Below, in pieces: positions 33,782 through 41,467 of a DNA stretch of 64,000 nucleotides. A program made the translations under genes and the position numbers. The stretch is taken from positions 5,451 to 69,450 of the forward strand of contig JBAQGX010000002.1 of NCBI GenBank assembly GCA_049288015.1. Direction: 5' to 3'. The stretch is from JAKLIN01 sp049288015. Its GTDB lineage: Archaea > Nanobdellota > Nanobdellia > Pacearchaeales > GW2011-AR1. The notes under the pieces were generated by a model. It was given only the letters and a program-made list of their open reading frames with translations, had not been told where the DNA came from and searched no databases. How positions within the stretch are numbered: position 1 is the stretch's first letter; every line of letters starts with the position of its first letter.

Positions 33782-33919
33782 AGCCTCAGCTGAGGATTGA
33801 ACTCAGGACCTCAACATCTTTGGATTTTACCCTCAATTTCTTAAAGGAAAAAGGAGCAAGAAAATTTACATGTTCCTCGCATACCAATGTTGCGCTCTAA
33901 CCGACTGAGCTACTGAGGC
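33782..33919 (-). tRNA. tRNA-Thr (GGT) with 64-nt intron
   Basis: Acceptor GCCTCAG pairs with CTGAGGC, D arm GCTC..GAGC, anticodon stem CAACA/TGTTG, T arm CTGAG-TTCAATC-CTCAG. The 5' exon ends TTGGTA (anticodon GGT plus base 37) at 33882 and the 3' exon resumes at 33817; the intron is 33818-33881, canonical 37/38 site. TTGG pairs with CCAA in the intron, forming the bulge-helix-bulge. Discriminator T, as expected for archaeal tRNA-Thr. Spliced length 74. Confidence 0.9.
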
Positions 33920-33973
33920 AAACTAAAGATTAGTTGGAAAAAGCACATTAAAAAGTTTTTGAAAGAATCAGAA

Positions 33974-34297
33974 CTACCTTTTTCTCTTAAAAAAGTTCAT
34001 AAACAAAAACACAAGCAAAGTGATAAAGAAAGCCACACTAATAAAACCAAATGCAACCATGAATATCCCAAACAAATTCAAGAAGACTCCAGAGGGATCA
34101 GAGATAATACCTCCAAAAAACAATTGATAAAGTATGAGAGAAACCAGGAACAAAGCAATAAAAATAACCAAATTAGCTAGAACTACCCTTACATTACTTG
34201 GTCTCTTAAGGGGAACCCTGGAACTTCTTCTACTGCTTCTGGATCTAGATACTCTAGCCCTACTAGAAGAAACTCTTTTACCTCTTTTCTTAGCCAT
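33974..34297 (-). CDS. Small two-helix membrane protein with Arg/Ser-rich N-terminus
   Basis: 107 residues from ATG 34297 (MAKKRGKRVSSSRARVSRSR). The first ~35 residues are a basic Arg/Ser tract that would lie in the cytoplasm, perhaps touching nucleic acid. Two strong membrane helices follow (VVLANLVIFIALFLVSLILY and GIFMVAFGFISVAFFITLLVFLF), ending in a basic tail. Family unknown. Confidence 0.6.
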   Translation of the reverse strand: MAKKRGKRVSSSRARVSRSRSSRRSSRVPLKRPSNVRVVLANLVIFIALFLVSLILYQLFFGGIISDPSGVFLNLFGIFMVAFGFISVAFFITLLVFLFMNFFKRKR

Positions 34298-34391
34298 TAG
34301 AATATATATAATCAAATAGTATTTAAATCTTACGACTAATTTTCGAGATATTTATTTCAATCACAGATTAAAAAAGAAAATTTCTTCCACA

Positions 34392-34742
34392 TTAAGAAGA
34401 ATTCGAGAAGTTAAGAACAGTTATATTGGATGCACTTGAGTTATTCACACCCCAATTCATATGTATCGCATTAGTTGTTAAAGTTTTAAAATTTCCAAAG
34501 ACAGAAACTAACCATGAATAATATAAAGTACCTGCACCTTTTATGCTATCCCACGAAGACAAATCCAAGCTCTTTCCCTTTAAAACAATTGTAAAACTAA
34601 AATAAGTGAAAAGTAACAAAACTACAATAAGAATTGCAAAAAATCTATGTTTAAATGATACTCCTTTCCTCTCTATCTCAATGATAACCCATATGACAAC
34701 AATAACAACAATGATTCCAACAAGAGTTATACTCAAATCCAT
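34392..34742 (-). CDS. Small membrane protein
   Basis: 116 residues, not recognised. Two membrane helices (ITLVGIIVVIVVIWVII and FFAILIVVLLLFTYFSFTIVL) joined by a short basic loop, then an extracellular Ser/Asn-rich tail. The tail contains WDSIKGAGTLYYSWLVSVFGN. On the same strand as the preceding small membrane protein but separated by about 95 bases. Confidence 0.6.
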   Translation of the reverse strand: MDLSITLVGIIVVIVVIWVIIEIERKGVSFKHRFFAILIVVLLLFTYFSFTIVLKGKSLDLSSWDSIKGAGTLYYSWLVSVFGNFKTLTTNAIHMNWGVNNSSASNITVLNFSNSS

Positions 34743-34836
34743 TTTATGATAAACTTCAACAACTATAAAAATATTTCGGGAAATATATATTAGAGTAGTT
34801 AGTTAAATTTTTATACATTCTTATCTAAAAAAGTAA

Positions 34837-36297
34837 ATGAAAAAATTTTATATCACCACTGCAATAGATTATCCAAATGCAGAACCTCACATAGGTCATG
34901 CATATCAGAAAATCGTCGCAGATATTATTGCGAGATGGCACAAGATTATAGGAGATGATGTCTGGTTCTTAACTGGTTTGGATGAACACGGGAAAAAAAT
35001 CCAAGAAGCTGCTGAGAGAAATGGAAAACAACCAAAAGAGTTCGTAGACGAGATGGCAAAAAAATTTGAAGAATCTTGGAGGATGTTAGAAATCCAGCCA
35101 AATCGATTTATAAGAACAACAGACAAAGACCATGAAAAACTGGTTCAAGAGATTATAAAAAAATGTGACAAAAATGGAGATATCTATTTAGGAGAGTATG
35201 AGGGATATTACTGCACTGCATGTGAAGGATATTACACTGAGAAAGATCTTATCAATGGATGTTGTCCCATCCATAAAAAACCTATTGAGAAGCTAAAAGA
35301 AGAAAGTTATTTTTTTAGGCTTAGTAAATACCAAAAATTCCTTCTAGACTTATACAAAAAAAATCCCAAATTTATTATGCCCAAGGAACGAGAAAATGAA
35401 ATTATAAACAGAATAAAAGAAGGCCTTAAAGATTTGAGCATATCAAGAACTAGTTTTAAATGGGGAATTCCCTTCCCACTTGATAATAAACATGTTGTTT
35501 ATGTATGGTTTGACGCATTATTTAATTACATCACAGGTTCTGGAAAAGATCATAAATATTGGCCTGCTAATATACAATTATTAGGGAAAGATAACTCTTG
35601 GTTTCATTGCGTTTACTGGCCTGCATTTTTGAAATCCTCCGGGTATAAACTTCCAAAAACAATCTTTGTTCATGGATTTTTAACATTCAACGGAGAAAAG
35701 ATATCTAAGTCTTTAGGAAATGTAATATCTCCAGGCATACTTGTTCAAAAATATGGCGCAGACACAATAAGATACTTTGTATGTAGACAATTTCCTTTTG
35801 CGGAGGGAAATGATGGCAATTTCTCAGAAAAAGATCTGATTTCAAGACACAATAATGAACTTGCAGATAAACTCGGAAACCTAGTCAGGAGAATAGCAGG
35901 ACTTGCAGAAAAATATGAAATCAAAAAAACAGAAAACAAATTAATCAAAAAATTAAAGATAAATGAAATAAAGAAGAAAATGGAAAATCTTGAACTCGAC
36001 AAAGCACTTAATTTAATCTTTGAATTTATCGATAAATGCAATGAATATGTTCAAAACAAAAAACCATGGGAAACTAAAGATACAAAAATTCTTTATGAAG
36101 TGGCAGATTCAATAAAAAGCATTGCAATCCTGCTTTGGCCCTTTATTCCGTCAACTTCAGAGAAAATTGCACAACAATTTAATTTTAAAATTAAAGAGGG
36201 AAGTCTTAATAAAATCAAAGAGCCACTAAAAGTAGGAAAAATTAAAAAAGGAGAAATATTATTTAACAAGATAGAAAATGACGGAAGGAATAATTAA
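34837..36297 (+). CDS. metG: Methionyl-tRNA synthetase, catalytic part
   Basis: 486 residues: class I aaRS with HIGH at 18-21 and KISKS at 288-292 (a KMSKS variant), a zinc-knuckle insert CTACEGYY...CCPIH around residues 127-147 where the fourth ligand may be His, and an anticodon-binding helical domain with NKKPWETKD. It charges tRNA-Met. The tRNA-binding EMAP-like domain that many archaeal and bacterial enzymes carry in cis is encoded by the next, overlapping gene. Confidence 0.95.
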   Translation: MKKFYITTAIDYPNAEPHIGHAYQKIVADIIARWHKIIGDDVWFLTGLDEHGKKIQEAAERNGKQPKEFVDEMAKKFEESWRMLEIQPNRFIRTTDKDHEKLVQEIIKKCDKNGDIYLGEYEGYYCTACEGYYTEKDLINGCCPIHKKPIEKLKEESYFFRLSKYQKFLLDLYKKNPKFIMPKERENEIINRIKEGLKDLSISRTSFKWGIPFPLDNKHVVYVWFDALFNYITGSGKDHKYWPANIQLLGKDNSWFHCVYWPAFLKSSGYKLPKTIFVHGFLTFNGEKISKSLGNVISPGILVQKYGADTIRYFVCRQFPFAEGNDGNFSEKDLISRHNNELADKLGNLVRRIAGLAEKYEIKKTENKLIKKLKINEIKKKMENLELDKALNLIFEFIDKCNEYVQNKKPWETKDTKILYEVADSIKSIAILLWPFIPSTSEKIAQQFNFKIKEGSLNKIKEPLKVGKIKKGEILFNKIENDGRNN

Positions 36298-36622
36298 TTT
36301 TGAAGAGTGGGCAAAGCTTGACTTAAGAGTTGGACAAATAAAAAAGATAGAAGACATAGAAGGAGCAGACAAACTTTACAAGCTAGAAGTTGACTTAGGA
36401 AAAGAAATTGGAAAAAGGATAGTTTGTGCGGGCATAAAGCCTTATTATAAAAAAGAAGATTTGAAAAACAAGAAGATAGTTCTCTTTGTGAATTTAGCTC
36501 CAAGAAAGCTTAAAGGAATTGAAAGTCAAGGGATGATCCTTGCAGCTGTAACAAAAGATGAAAGTAAAGTTATTCTACTTTCACCTGAAAAAGATATTGA
36601 AATTGGCAGTAAAATCAGATAA
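36278..36622 (+). CDS. Stand-alone tRNA-binding domain (MetG C-terminal/EMAP-like)
   Basis: 114 residues with the Trbp111/EMAP OB-fold pattern: FEEWAKLDLRVGQIKKIEDIEGADKLYKLEVDLG (key DLRVGQI, GADKLYKL), IVCAGIKPYY, NLAPRKLKGIESQGMILAA. It binds tRNA outside the anticodon and normally boosts MetG. Its start overlaps metG by 20 nt in another frame, so the two halves of the enzyme are translated as separate, probably dimerising, chains. Confidence 0.93.
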   Translation: MTEGIINFEEWAKLDLRVGQIKKIEDIEGADKLYKLEVDLGKEIGKRIVCAGIKPYYKKEDLKNKKIVLFVNLAPRKLKGIESQGMILAAVTKDESKVILLSPEKDIEIGSKIR

Positions 36623-36674
36623 ATATATTTTCTAGGGTCCAAATTAATATAAACTTATTTTTTATAAGTTCAAC

Positions 36675-36965
36675 ATGAAAAAAGTGATTTTCATAAGCAA
36701 AAATAGTCACTTTGGCATCAAAAGTCTTGAGCAGTTAATGGAACAGATAAGCGCTAGTAGATCCGCAAAAGAAGATTTTCCCCCATTTTATTTTGAAGAG
36801 GAAGGAACAGTATCCTACTTGATATATAACCTTACTGATAAAAATGTCTCTATTGAATATTATAAATGTTCAAACTCCTACTCTGAAATAACTTTGCTTG
36901 GAAAATCAAGAGATATTAGAGAAATTAAAAAAAGAGTATCCAAGGCTATAAAAGAAGCAGCCTGA
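36675..36965 (+). CDS. Small protein of unknown function
   Basis: 96 residues, not recognised. It starts MKKVIFISKNSHFGIKSLEQLM and ends in an amphipathic helix IREIKKRVSKAIKEA. No Cys motif, signal or membrane segment. TATA-like TTATTTTTTATAAG lies upstream. It ends just before the convergent MinD gene. Confidence 0.6.
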   Translation: MKKVIFISKNSHFGIKSLEQLMEQISASRSAKEDFPPFYFEEEGTVSYLIYNLTDKNVSIEYYKCSNSYSEITLLGKSRDIREIKKRVSKAIKEAA

Positions 36966-36992
36966 TCATACTGAATTTAATAGACAAAGACT

Positions 36993-37769
36993 TTAAGACA
37001 ATTTCTTCTTTCTCTTAAACAATCTTGTAAAAATATTATCCATATCTTTTCTGGAATCATACTCTAAATTTAATATCCTAGCTGCAATTTCCTTATAAGC
37101 ACGCGCAGACTTACTTCCTGGATGAGTATGAACAACAGCATCCTTCAAATTTAGTGATTTTTTAATAGACATATCCTCGGGTACCATTCCCAGTATTGGA
37201 ACTTCAAGCATCTCCTTAACCGTATCTGGTTGCATTTCTATTTTATCTTTTCTGACTCGAGTAATAATCGCACCTAGAACAGGTATTCTCATCTGTTCTG
37301 CCAATTTTACCGCTTTCAATGCATCTGTAATAGCCGCAATCTCTGGATTGGTAACAACTATCAACTCATCAGCCATACCTATCACAGAAACAGCTTCATG
37401 TCCTAATCCTGCAGAACTGTCCACAATAATATAATCAGAAATTCTCTTAAAATCTTCTTTAAAATCTTTCAACTTCTCTGGCCTTATCTTTCTCAACTCT
37501 TTTATTGAAAGAGAAGAGGGCATAATTTTCATACCAGATTCATGTTCATAAACAGCTTCATAGGGTTCAGCTTTTTTCAAAAGAACATGATTAAGATTTA
37601 TCGGAACCTCTGGAGAATTAAGATAAATTCCTACATTTGGGGTGGAGAGATTTGCGTCGATAACAAGAACATCCTTTCCAAAATGATTAATTGCAGCGCC
37701 AAGATTTATCGCACTTGTAGTCTTTCCAACACCGCCTTTTCCGGAAGTAATGACAATGAGTCTTTTCAT
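36993..37769 (-). CDS. minD: MinD/ParA-family ATPase
   Basis: 258 residues. The deviant Walker A KGGVGKTTSAINLG with the signature Lys is at about 10-23, switch I DANLSTPNVGIYL at 39-51, and Walker B DYIIVDSSAGLGHE near 110-125. A basic C-terminal tail (LFKRKKKLS) replaces the classical MinD membrane helix. MinD-like ATPases position division or chemosensory/archaellum systems; the partner is unknown here. A hairpin CCTCT-TT-AGAGG lies in the short leader. It follows a hypothetical gene with a structured leader (38259-38372), possibly one operon. Confidence 0.92.
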   Translation of the reverse strand: MKRLIVITSGKGGVGKTTSAINLGAAINHFGKDVLVIDANLSTPNVGIYLNSPEVPINLNHVLLKKAEPYEAVYEHESGMKIMPSSLSIKELRKIRPEKLKDFKEDFKRISDYIIVDSSAGLGHEAVSVIGMADELIVVTNPEIAAITDALKAVKLAEQMRIPVLGAIITRVRKDKIEMQPDTVKEMLEVPILGMVPEDMSIKKSLNLKDAVVHTHPGSKSARAYKEIAARILNLEYDSRKDMDNIFTRLFKRKKKLS

Positions 37770-37817
37770 TTTTGCCTCTAAAGAGGATTAACGTATATTT
37801 ATGTAAAGAAGTTATCT

Positions 37818-38258
37818 CTACTTAGATAAAAATTGTTTAGTTGTACTTATAAACCTTTCCAGCATACTCGCATAAATTTTTAATTTCTCAAGGTTTATAT
37901 CGACATCCTCTCCTTGATAACTCACTCTCAAGGTCACGTTCTTCCTAAACTCACCAATTCTATCTTTTCTCAAATCTTCAAGCTTTCTAAGCATTTCATA
38001 AAGTTCGATAACTTCAAGAAAATCCTTATCTTTCTTGAAAAGTTTTTTTACCTCTTCTGTCTTTCCAAGAGGACTAGCTGGAATTGAAGAGATTTTTTTC
38101 TTAGACTTAGCATACTTCAAAATTTCCTCTATACTTGTCTCAATCATTCTTCTCCATCGCAAAAGCAGATTAACAATCACATCACATGTTTTTGTATACT
38201 TGAGACTAACATAAAGTAGATGATCTGCTCTAATCTTTTCTTGAATTATCTCTTCCAT
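37818..38258 (-). CDS. Conserved helical protein of unknown function
   Basis: 146 residues, not recognised. N-terminal helices (HLLYVSLKYTKTCDVIVNLLLRWRRMIE) are followed by a charged linker and a coiled-coil-like region LRKLEDLRKDRIGEF. It is 48 nt upstream of minD on the same strand, so the products may act together. Its leader holds the structured RNA element at 38282-38372, unusual where most transcripts look leaderless. Confidence 0.65.
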   Translation of the reverse strand: MEEIIQEKIRADHLLYVSLKYTKTCDVIVNLLLRWRRMIETSIEEILKYAKSKKKISSIPASPLGKTEEVKKLFKKDKDFLEVIELYEMLRKLEDLRKDRIGEFRKNVTLRVSYQGEDVDINLEKLKIYASMLERFISTTKQFLSK

Positions 38259-38281
38259 TCGTTTTTATAGAGGTATTAAAC

Positions 38282-38372
38282 CTGTGGCTCTTCACCTCGA
38301 AGTCCCAAACCATTAAGGTTCTTTTCCTCTAAGAAGTGTGAAGCACTTTAGTTCTAACAAATAGAACCACAA
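38282..38372 (-). ncRNA. Structured RNA element, leader or small RNA of unknown class
   Basis: In the minus-strand RNA, bases 38372-38363 (UUGUGGUUCU) pair completely with 38291-38282 (AGAGCCACAG), a 10-bp closing stem with two G-U pairs that would be mismatches on the plus strand. Inside are a CUAAAGUG/CACUUCUUAG hairpin and a CUUC/GAAG hairpin. A TATA-like AAATATAAAAATA at 38390-38402 places the start near 38370, at the stem's first base. No match to 5S, SRP, RNase P, tRNA or C/D boxes was seen. It could be a riboswitch-like leader of the 37818 gene or a separate RNA. Confidence 0.45.
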
Positions 38373-38446
38373 CTTTCGAAGCAAATGGTATTTTTATATT
38401 TTTCCTATTATGTACTATTCTTCAATAACAAAAAACAGGCAAAATT

Positions 38447-38773
38447 TTAGCTAGACAATTTGAATATTGCATCTGCCAAATCTCCAGTTTTTTCAAGAGC
38501 ATCCTCAGCTTCTTTCTTGCTACAACCAGTCTTCTCCATAATTGTTTTCACATCCTCATAAGAAAATTGATTATCTTCCGTTTCTTCAACATCTCCTGTA
38601 ATTTGGAAACTTTCTTGTCCCTGCATCCTAATCTTTGTAACAGAAGGATGATTAATTACAATCTTACCATCTTCTTTTTCAATTACAACTCTAACAGCAT
38701 CAATATCTTCTTGAGAAACTCCCATCTGTTTCATTACTGCTTGCATTTTCTTAGGATCAATATTCGGAAACAT
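38447..38773 (-). CDS. nac: Nascent polypeptide-associated complex protein (archaeal NAC)
   Basis: 108 residues: N-terminal MFPNIDPKKMQAVMKQMGV, a NAC beta domain (VVIEKEDGKIVINHPSVTKIRMQGQESFQITG), and a C-terminal UBA domain (EDVKTIMEKTGCSKKEAEDALEKTGDLADAIFKL). Archaeal NAC forms a homodimer that shields nascent chains at the ribosome exit. Its promoter carries a variant of the sufB-type palindrome. Confidence 0.95.
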   Translation of the reverse strand: MFPNIDPKKMQAVMKQMGVSQEDIDAVRVVIEKEDGKIVINHPSVTKIRMQGQESFQITGDVEETEDNQFSYEDVKTIMEKTGCSKKEAEDALEKTGDLADAIFKLSS

Positions 38774-38785
38774 AGTTTCTTATTA

Positions 38786-38798
38786 TTAACATAGTTAA
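38786..38798 (-). promoter_or_regulatory. Operator-like palindrome before the NAC gene
   Basis: In gene direction TTAACTATGTTAA, the consensus TTAACTATTGTTAA minus one base at the centre. It lies about 12 bases before the ATG, downstream of a TATA-like TTTTTTAA. Confidence 0.4.
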
Positions 38799-38821
38799 AA
38801 AATCTTATTATTATTAAGAAA

Positions 38822-38977
38822 TTACTTGATTATAAACCCCAAGAGGACTCTAAAAGCTACAAACAAAATCAAGAAGAAAATAACATGAATTGGCTTAAGA
38901 TTAATCAAACTAGAATACTCTTCCTTAAACCTTACAAGACCCCCATAGCCAGAGGGTAAATTAATCTCATCTGCCAT
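38822..38977 (-). CDS. Preprotein translocase subunit Sec61 beta
   Basis: 51 residues: starts MADEINLPSGYGGLVRFKEEYSS, the Sec61 beta cytoplasmic motif (PSG-GG-RF-EE), then KPIHVIFFLILFVAF as the single C-terminal membrane helix. It is the small tail-anchored subunit of the SecYE beta translocon. Sec61 beta genes in archaea are monocistronic and easily missed because of their size; it is divergent from valS and next to the NAC gene, another co-translational factor. Confidence 0.9.
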   Translation of the reverse strand: MADEINLPSGYGGLVRFKEEYSSLINLKPIHVIFFLILFVAFRVLLGFIIK

Positions 38978-39067
38978 GACAAAATAGCATAACTATATTT
39001 TAAATATTTATTGTATACAACAAAGAACCTCAGAAAAACCTTTAAACAACTTTTCACTTATCAGACA

Positions 39068-41428
39068 ATGATTAATTCAAACTTTAAGCAAATTGAAGAA
39101 AAGTGGAAAAAGTTCTGGGAAGAGGAAGAAATTTACAAATTTAATGGAAAAAGCAAGAAAGAAATATATTCTATAGATACGCCCCCTCCAACAGTATCTG
39201 GAAAAATGCACATTGGCCATGCGTTTTCATATTCACAGTTGGATCTGATTGCTAGGTACAAAAGAATGAAAGGATATGAAGTTTTCCTTCCATTTGGAAC
39301 GGATGACAATGGTCTTCCAACAGAAAGACTTGTTGAAAAAGAGAGAAAAATAAGGTCAAAAGACATGAAAAGAACAGAGTTCGTAAAACTGTGTCTCGAA
39401 TTTCTTAAAGAGGAGCAACCAAGATTCATACAAGATTGGAAAAATTTGGGAATAAGCTGCGATTGGAACTTGTTGTATTCCACAATAAGCGAAGAATCAA
39501 GAAAGACTGCACAATGGTCTTTCATAGATCTATACAAGAAAAAAAGAGTTTATAGAAAAGATGCACCTGCAATGTGGTGTCCTGAATGTCAAACAGGAGT
39601 TGCACAAGTCGAAATAAAAGACAAAGAGATGGATTCTTATTTTAATGATATTGTTTTCAAAGTTGATAAAAAAGATTTGATTATTTCAACAACACGTCCA
39701 GAATTGCTTCCTGCATGCGTAGCTATTTTCTACAACCCTGAAGACAAAAGATACAAAGAATACAAAGGCAAAAATGCAAAAGTTCCAATTTTTAATTTTG
39801 AAGTCCAAATAATGGAAGACAAAAGGGTAGATCCTAGCAAAGGAACAGGAATAGTTATGTGTTGTACATTTGGGGATCAGACAGATATGGAATGGCAAAA
39901 GGCATATAACCTTCCAATAAAAATCGCAATAGATGAAAAAGGAAAGATGACGGATATTGCTGGAAAATATAAAGATTTGCCAATAAAAGAGATGAGAAAA
40001 AAAATTATTGAAGACTTGAAAAAATCAGCCTTTTTAATTTCACAAAAGCCAATAAAACATATTGTAAATGTTCATGAAAGATGTGGAACAGAAATAGAAA
40101 TAATAAAAAGTAAACAATGGTTTGTAAAATACCTAGATCTAAGAGAAGATATGCTAAAATGGGGAAAGGAATTTAATTGGCATCCCGAATTTATGAAGCA
40201 TAGATATGACAATTGGGTTAAGGGATTGCAGTGGGATTGGTTAATTTCCAATCAAAGATATTTTGGAGTCCCATTTCCAGTATGGTACTGCAACAAATGC
40301 GGAGAAGTAATTTTAGCAAATGAAGAGCAGCTTCCAGTGGATCCTCTAACCAACTCCCCTAAAGTTTGCCCTAAATGTAAATCTTCAGATATTATTCCCG
40401 AAAAAGATATACTCAATACCTGGTTTACATCATCAATGAGCCCTCAACTTGCAACAAATTCAATAAAAGATGAAAGTATAAAAAAAAGATTATTTCCAAT
40501 GAGTCTTAGACCACAGGCACATGATATTATAACTTTCTGGCTATTTAATACTGTGATAAAGTCTAGATTGCACTTCGGTAAAAATCCCTGGAAAGATGTT
40601 GCAATTTCAGGTTTTGTAACATTAAAGGGAGAAAAGATGTCTAAATCCAAAGGAAACGTAATATCACCACAAATAGTTTTGGAACAATATGGAGCCGATG
40701 CACTAAGATACTGGGCATCCTCTTCAAAATTAGGAGAAGATTTTGACTACAATGAAAAAGATGTAACAACTGGAAAGAAATTTGTTACAAAATTGCTAAA
40801 TGCATCAAATTTTGTATTTATGAATTTAAAAAACTACAAGCCTAAATCCGTAGAGTTATTGGAGACCGATAGGATCTTTTTATCAATGCTGAATAAACTA
40901 ATAAAAGAATCGACAAAAAATTTTGACAACTACGAGTATCACAGAGTTAAATCAGATCTAGATCACTTCTTCTGGAAGATCTTCTGTGATAACTATCTAG
41001 AAATTATTAAAAAAAGAGTATACAATGGAAGCGTAAAAGAAAAAGAATCTGCATATTTTACGTTGTACCATATCTTATTGGCCCTTATAAAAATGTTCTC
41101 TCCAATTACTCCTTTCATAACAGAAGAAATATATCAGGAGTATTTCAAAAATAATGAAAAAGAGAAAAGTGTGCATATATCAAAGTGGCCTGAAGAATCT
41201 AATATCAATAATAAGAAGAATGATGAAGAAAAATTTAATCTAATCTTGGAAATAATATCTAATGTAAGACAAGAAAAAACAAAATCAAACAAACCTATGA
41301 ACTCCGAAATAAAATTGACAATTGAATCTGCAAAACTAAAAATAATAAAAGATATTATAGGAGATATAAAAGGAGTTACAAATTCTAACGAGATAAAAGA
41401 AGGAAAATTTAGGATAGAATTTGTTTGA
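39068..41428 (+). CDS. valS: Valyl-tRNA synthetase
   Basis: 786 residues from ATG 39068; the frame opens at 39011 but the extra 19 residues match nothing. HIGH is at 48-51 and KMSKS at 523-527, with CP1 editing domain, zinc knuckles (CPECQTG and CNKCGEV...CPKC), and the valine-specific stretch GTDDNGLPTERLVEKE. The C-terminal coiled-coil arm of bacterial ValS is short here. It charges tRNA-Val. Divergent from the Sec61 beta gene. Confidence 0.95.
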   Translation: MINSNFKQIEEKWKKFWEEEEIYKFNGKSKKEIYSIDTPPPTVSGKMHIGHAFSYSQLDLIARYKRMKGYEVFLPFGTDDNGLPTERLVEKERKIRSKDMKRTEFVKLCLEFLKEEQPRFIQDWKNLGISCDWNLLYSTISEESRKTAQWSFIDLYKKKRVYRKDAPAMWCPECQTGVAQVEIKDKEMDSYFNDIVFKVDKKDLIISTTRPELLPACVAIFYNPEDKRYKEYKGKNAKVPIFNFEVQIMEDKRVDPSKGTGIVMCCTFGDQTDMEWQKAYNLPIKIAIDEKGKMTDIAGKYKDLPIKEMRKKIIEDLKKSAFLISQKPIKHIVNVHERCGTEIEIIKSKQWFVKYLDLREDMLKWGKEFNWHPEFMKHRYDNWVKGLQWDWLISNQRYFGVPFPVWYCNKCGEVILANEEQLPVDPLTNSPKVCPKCKSSDIIPEKDILNTWFTSSMSPQLATNSIKDESIKKRLFPMSLRPQAHDIITFWLFNTVIKSRLHFGKNPWKDVAISGFVTLKGEKMSKSKGNVISPQIVLEQYGADALRYWASSSKLGEDFDYNEKDVTTGKKFVTKLLNASNFVFMNLKNYKPKSVELLETDRIFLSMLNKLIKESTKNFDNYEYHRVKSDLDHFFWKIFCDNYLEIIKKRVYNGSVKEKESAYFTLYHILLALIKMFSPITPFITEEIYQEYFKNNEKEKSVHISKWPEESNINNKKNDEEKFNLILEIISNVRQEKTKSNKPMNSEIKLTIESAKLKIIKDIIGDIKGVTNSNEIKEGKFRIEFV

Positions 41429-41467
41429 TTAACTCACTTTTATAAACATTCATGATATTTTCTTAAA

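Noticed and set aside
38282..38346. A short ORF (ATG near 38310, minus strand) inside the structured leader
   Set aside because: It runs only about 27 codons, overlaps the next gene in another frame and lies in stem regions; no SD and no similarity to anything known to me.
38282..38372. 5S rRNA or tRNA identity for the structured element
   Set aside because: No 5S consensus segments, no T-loop TTCRA or anticodon arm, and pairing differs from both.
39011..39067. 19-residue N-terminal extension of ValS
   Set aside because: It precedes the family start at ATG 39068, and includes the likely TATA region.
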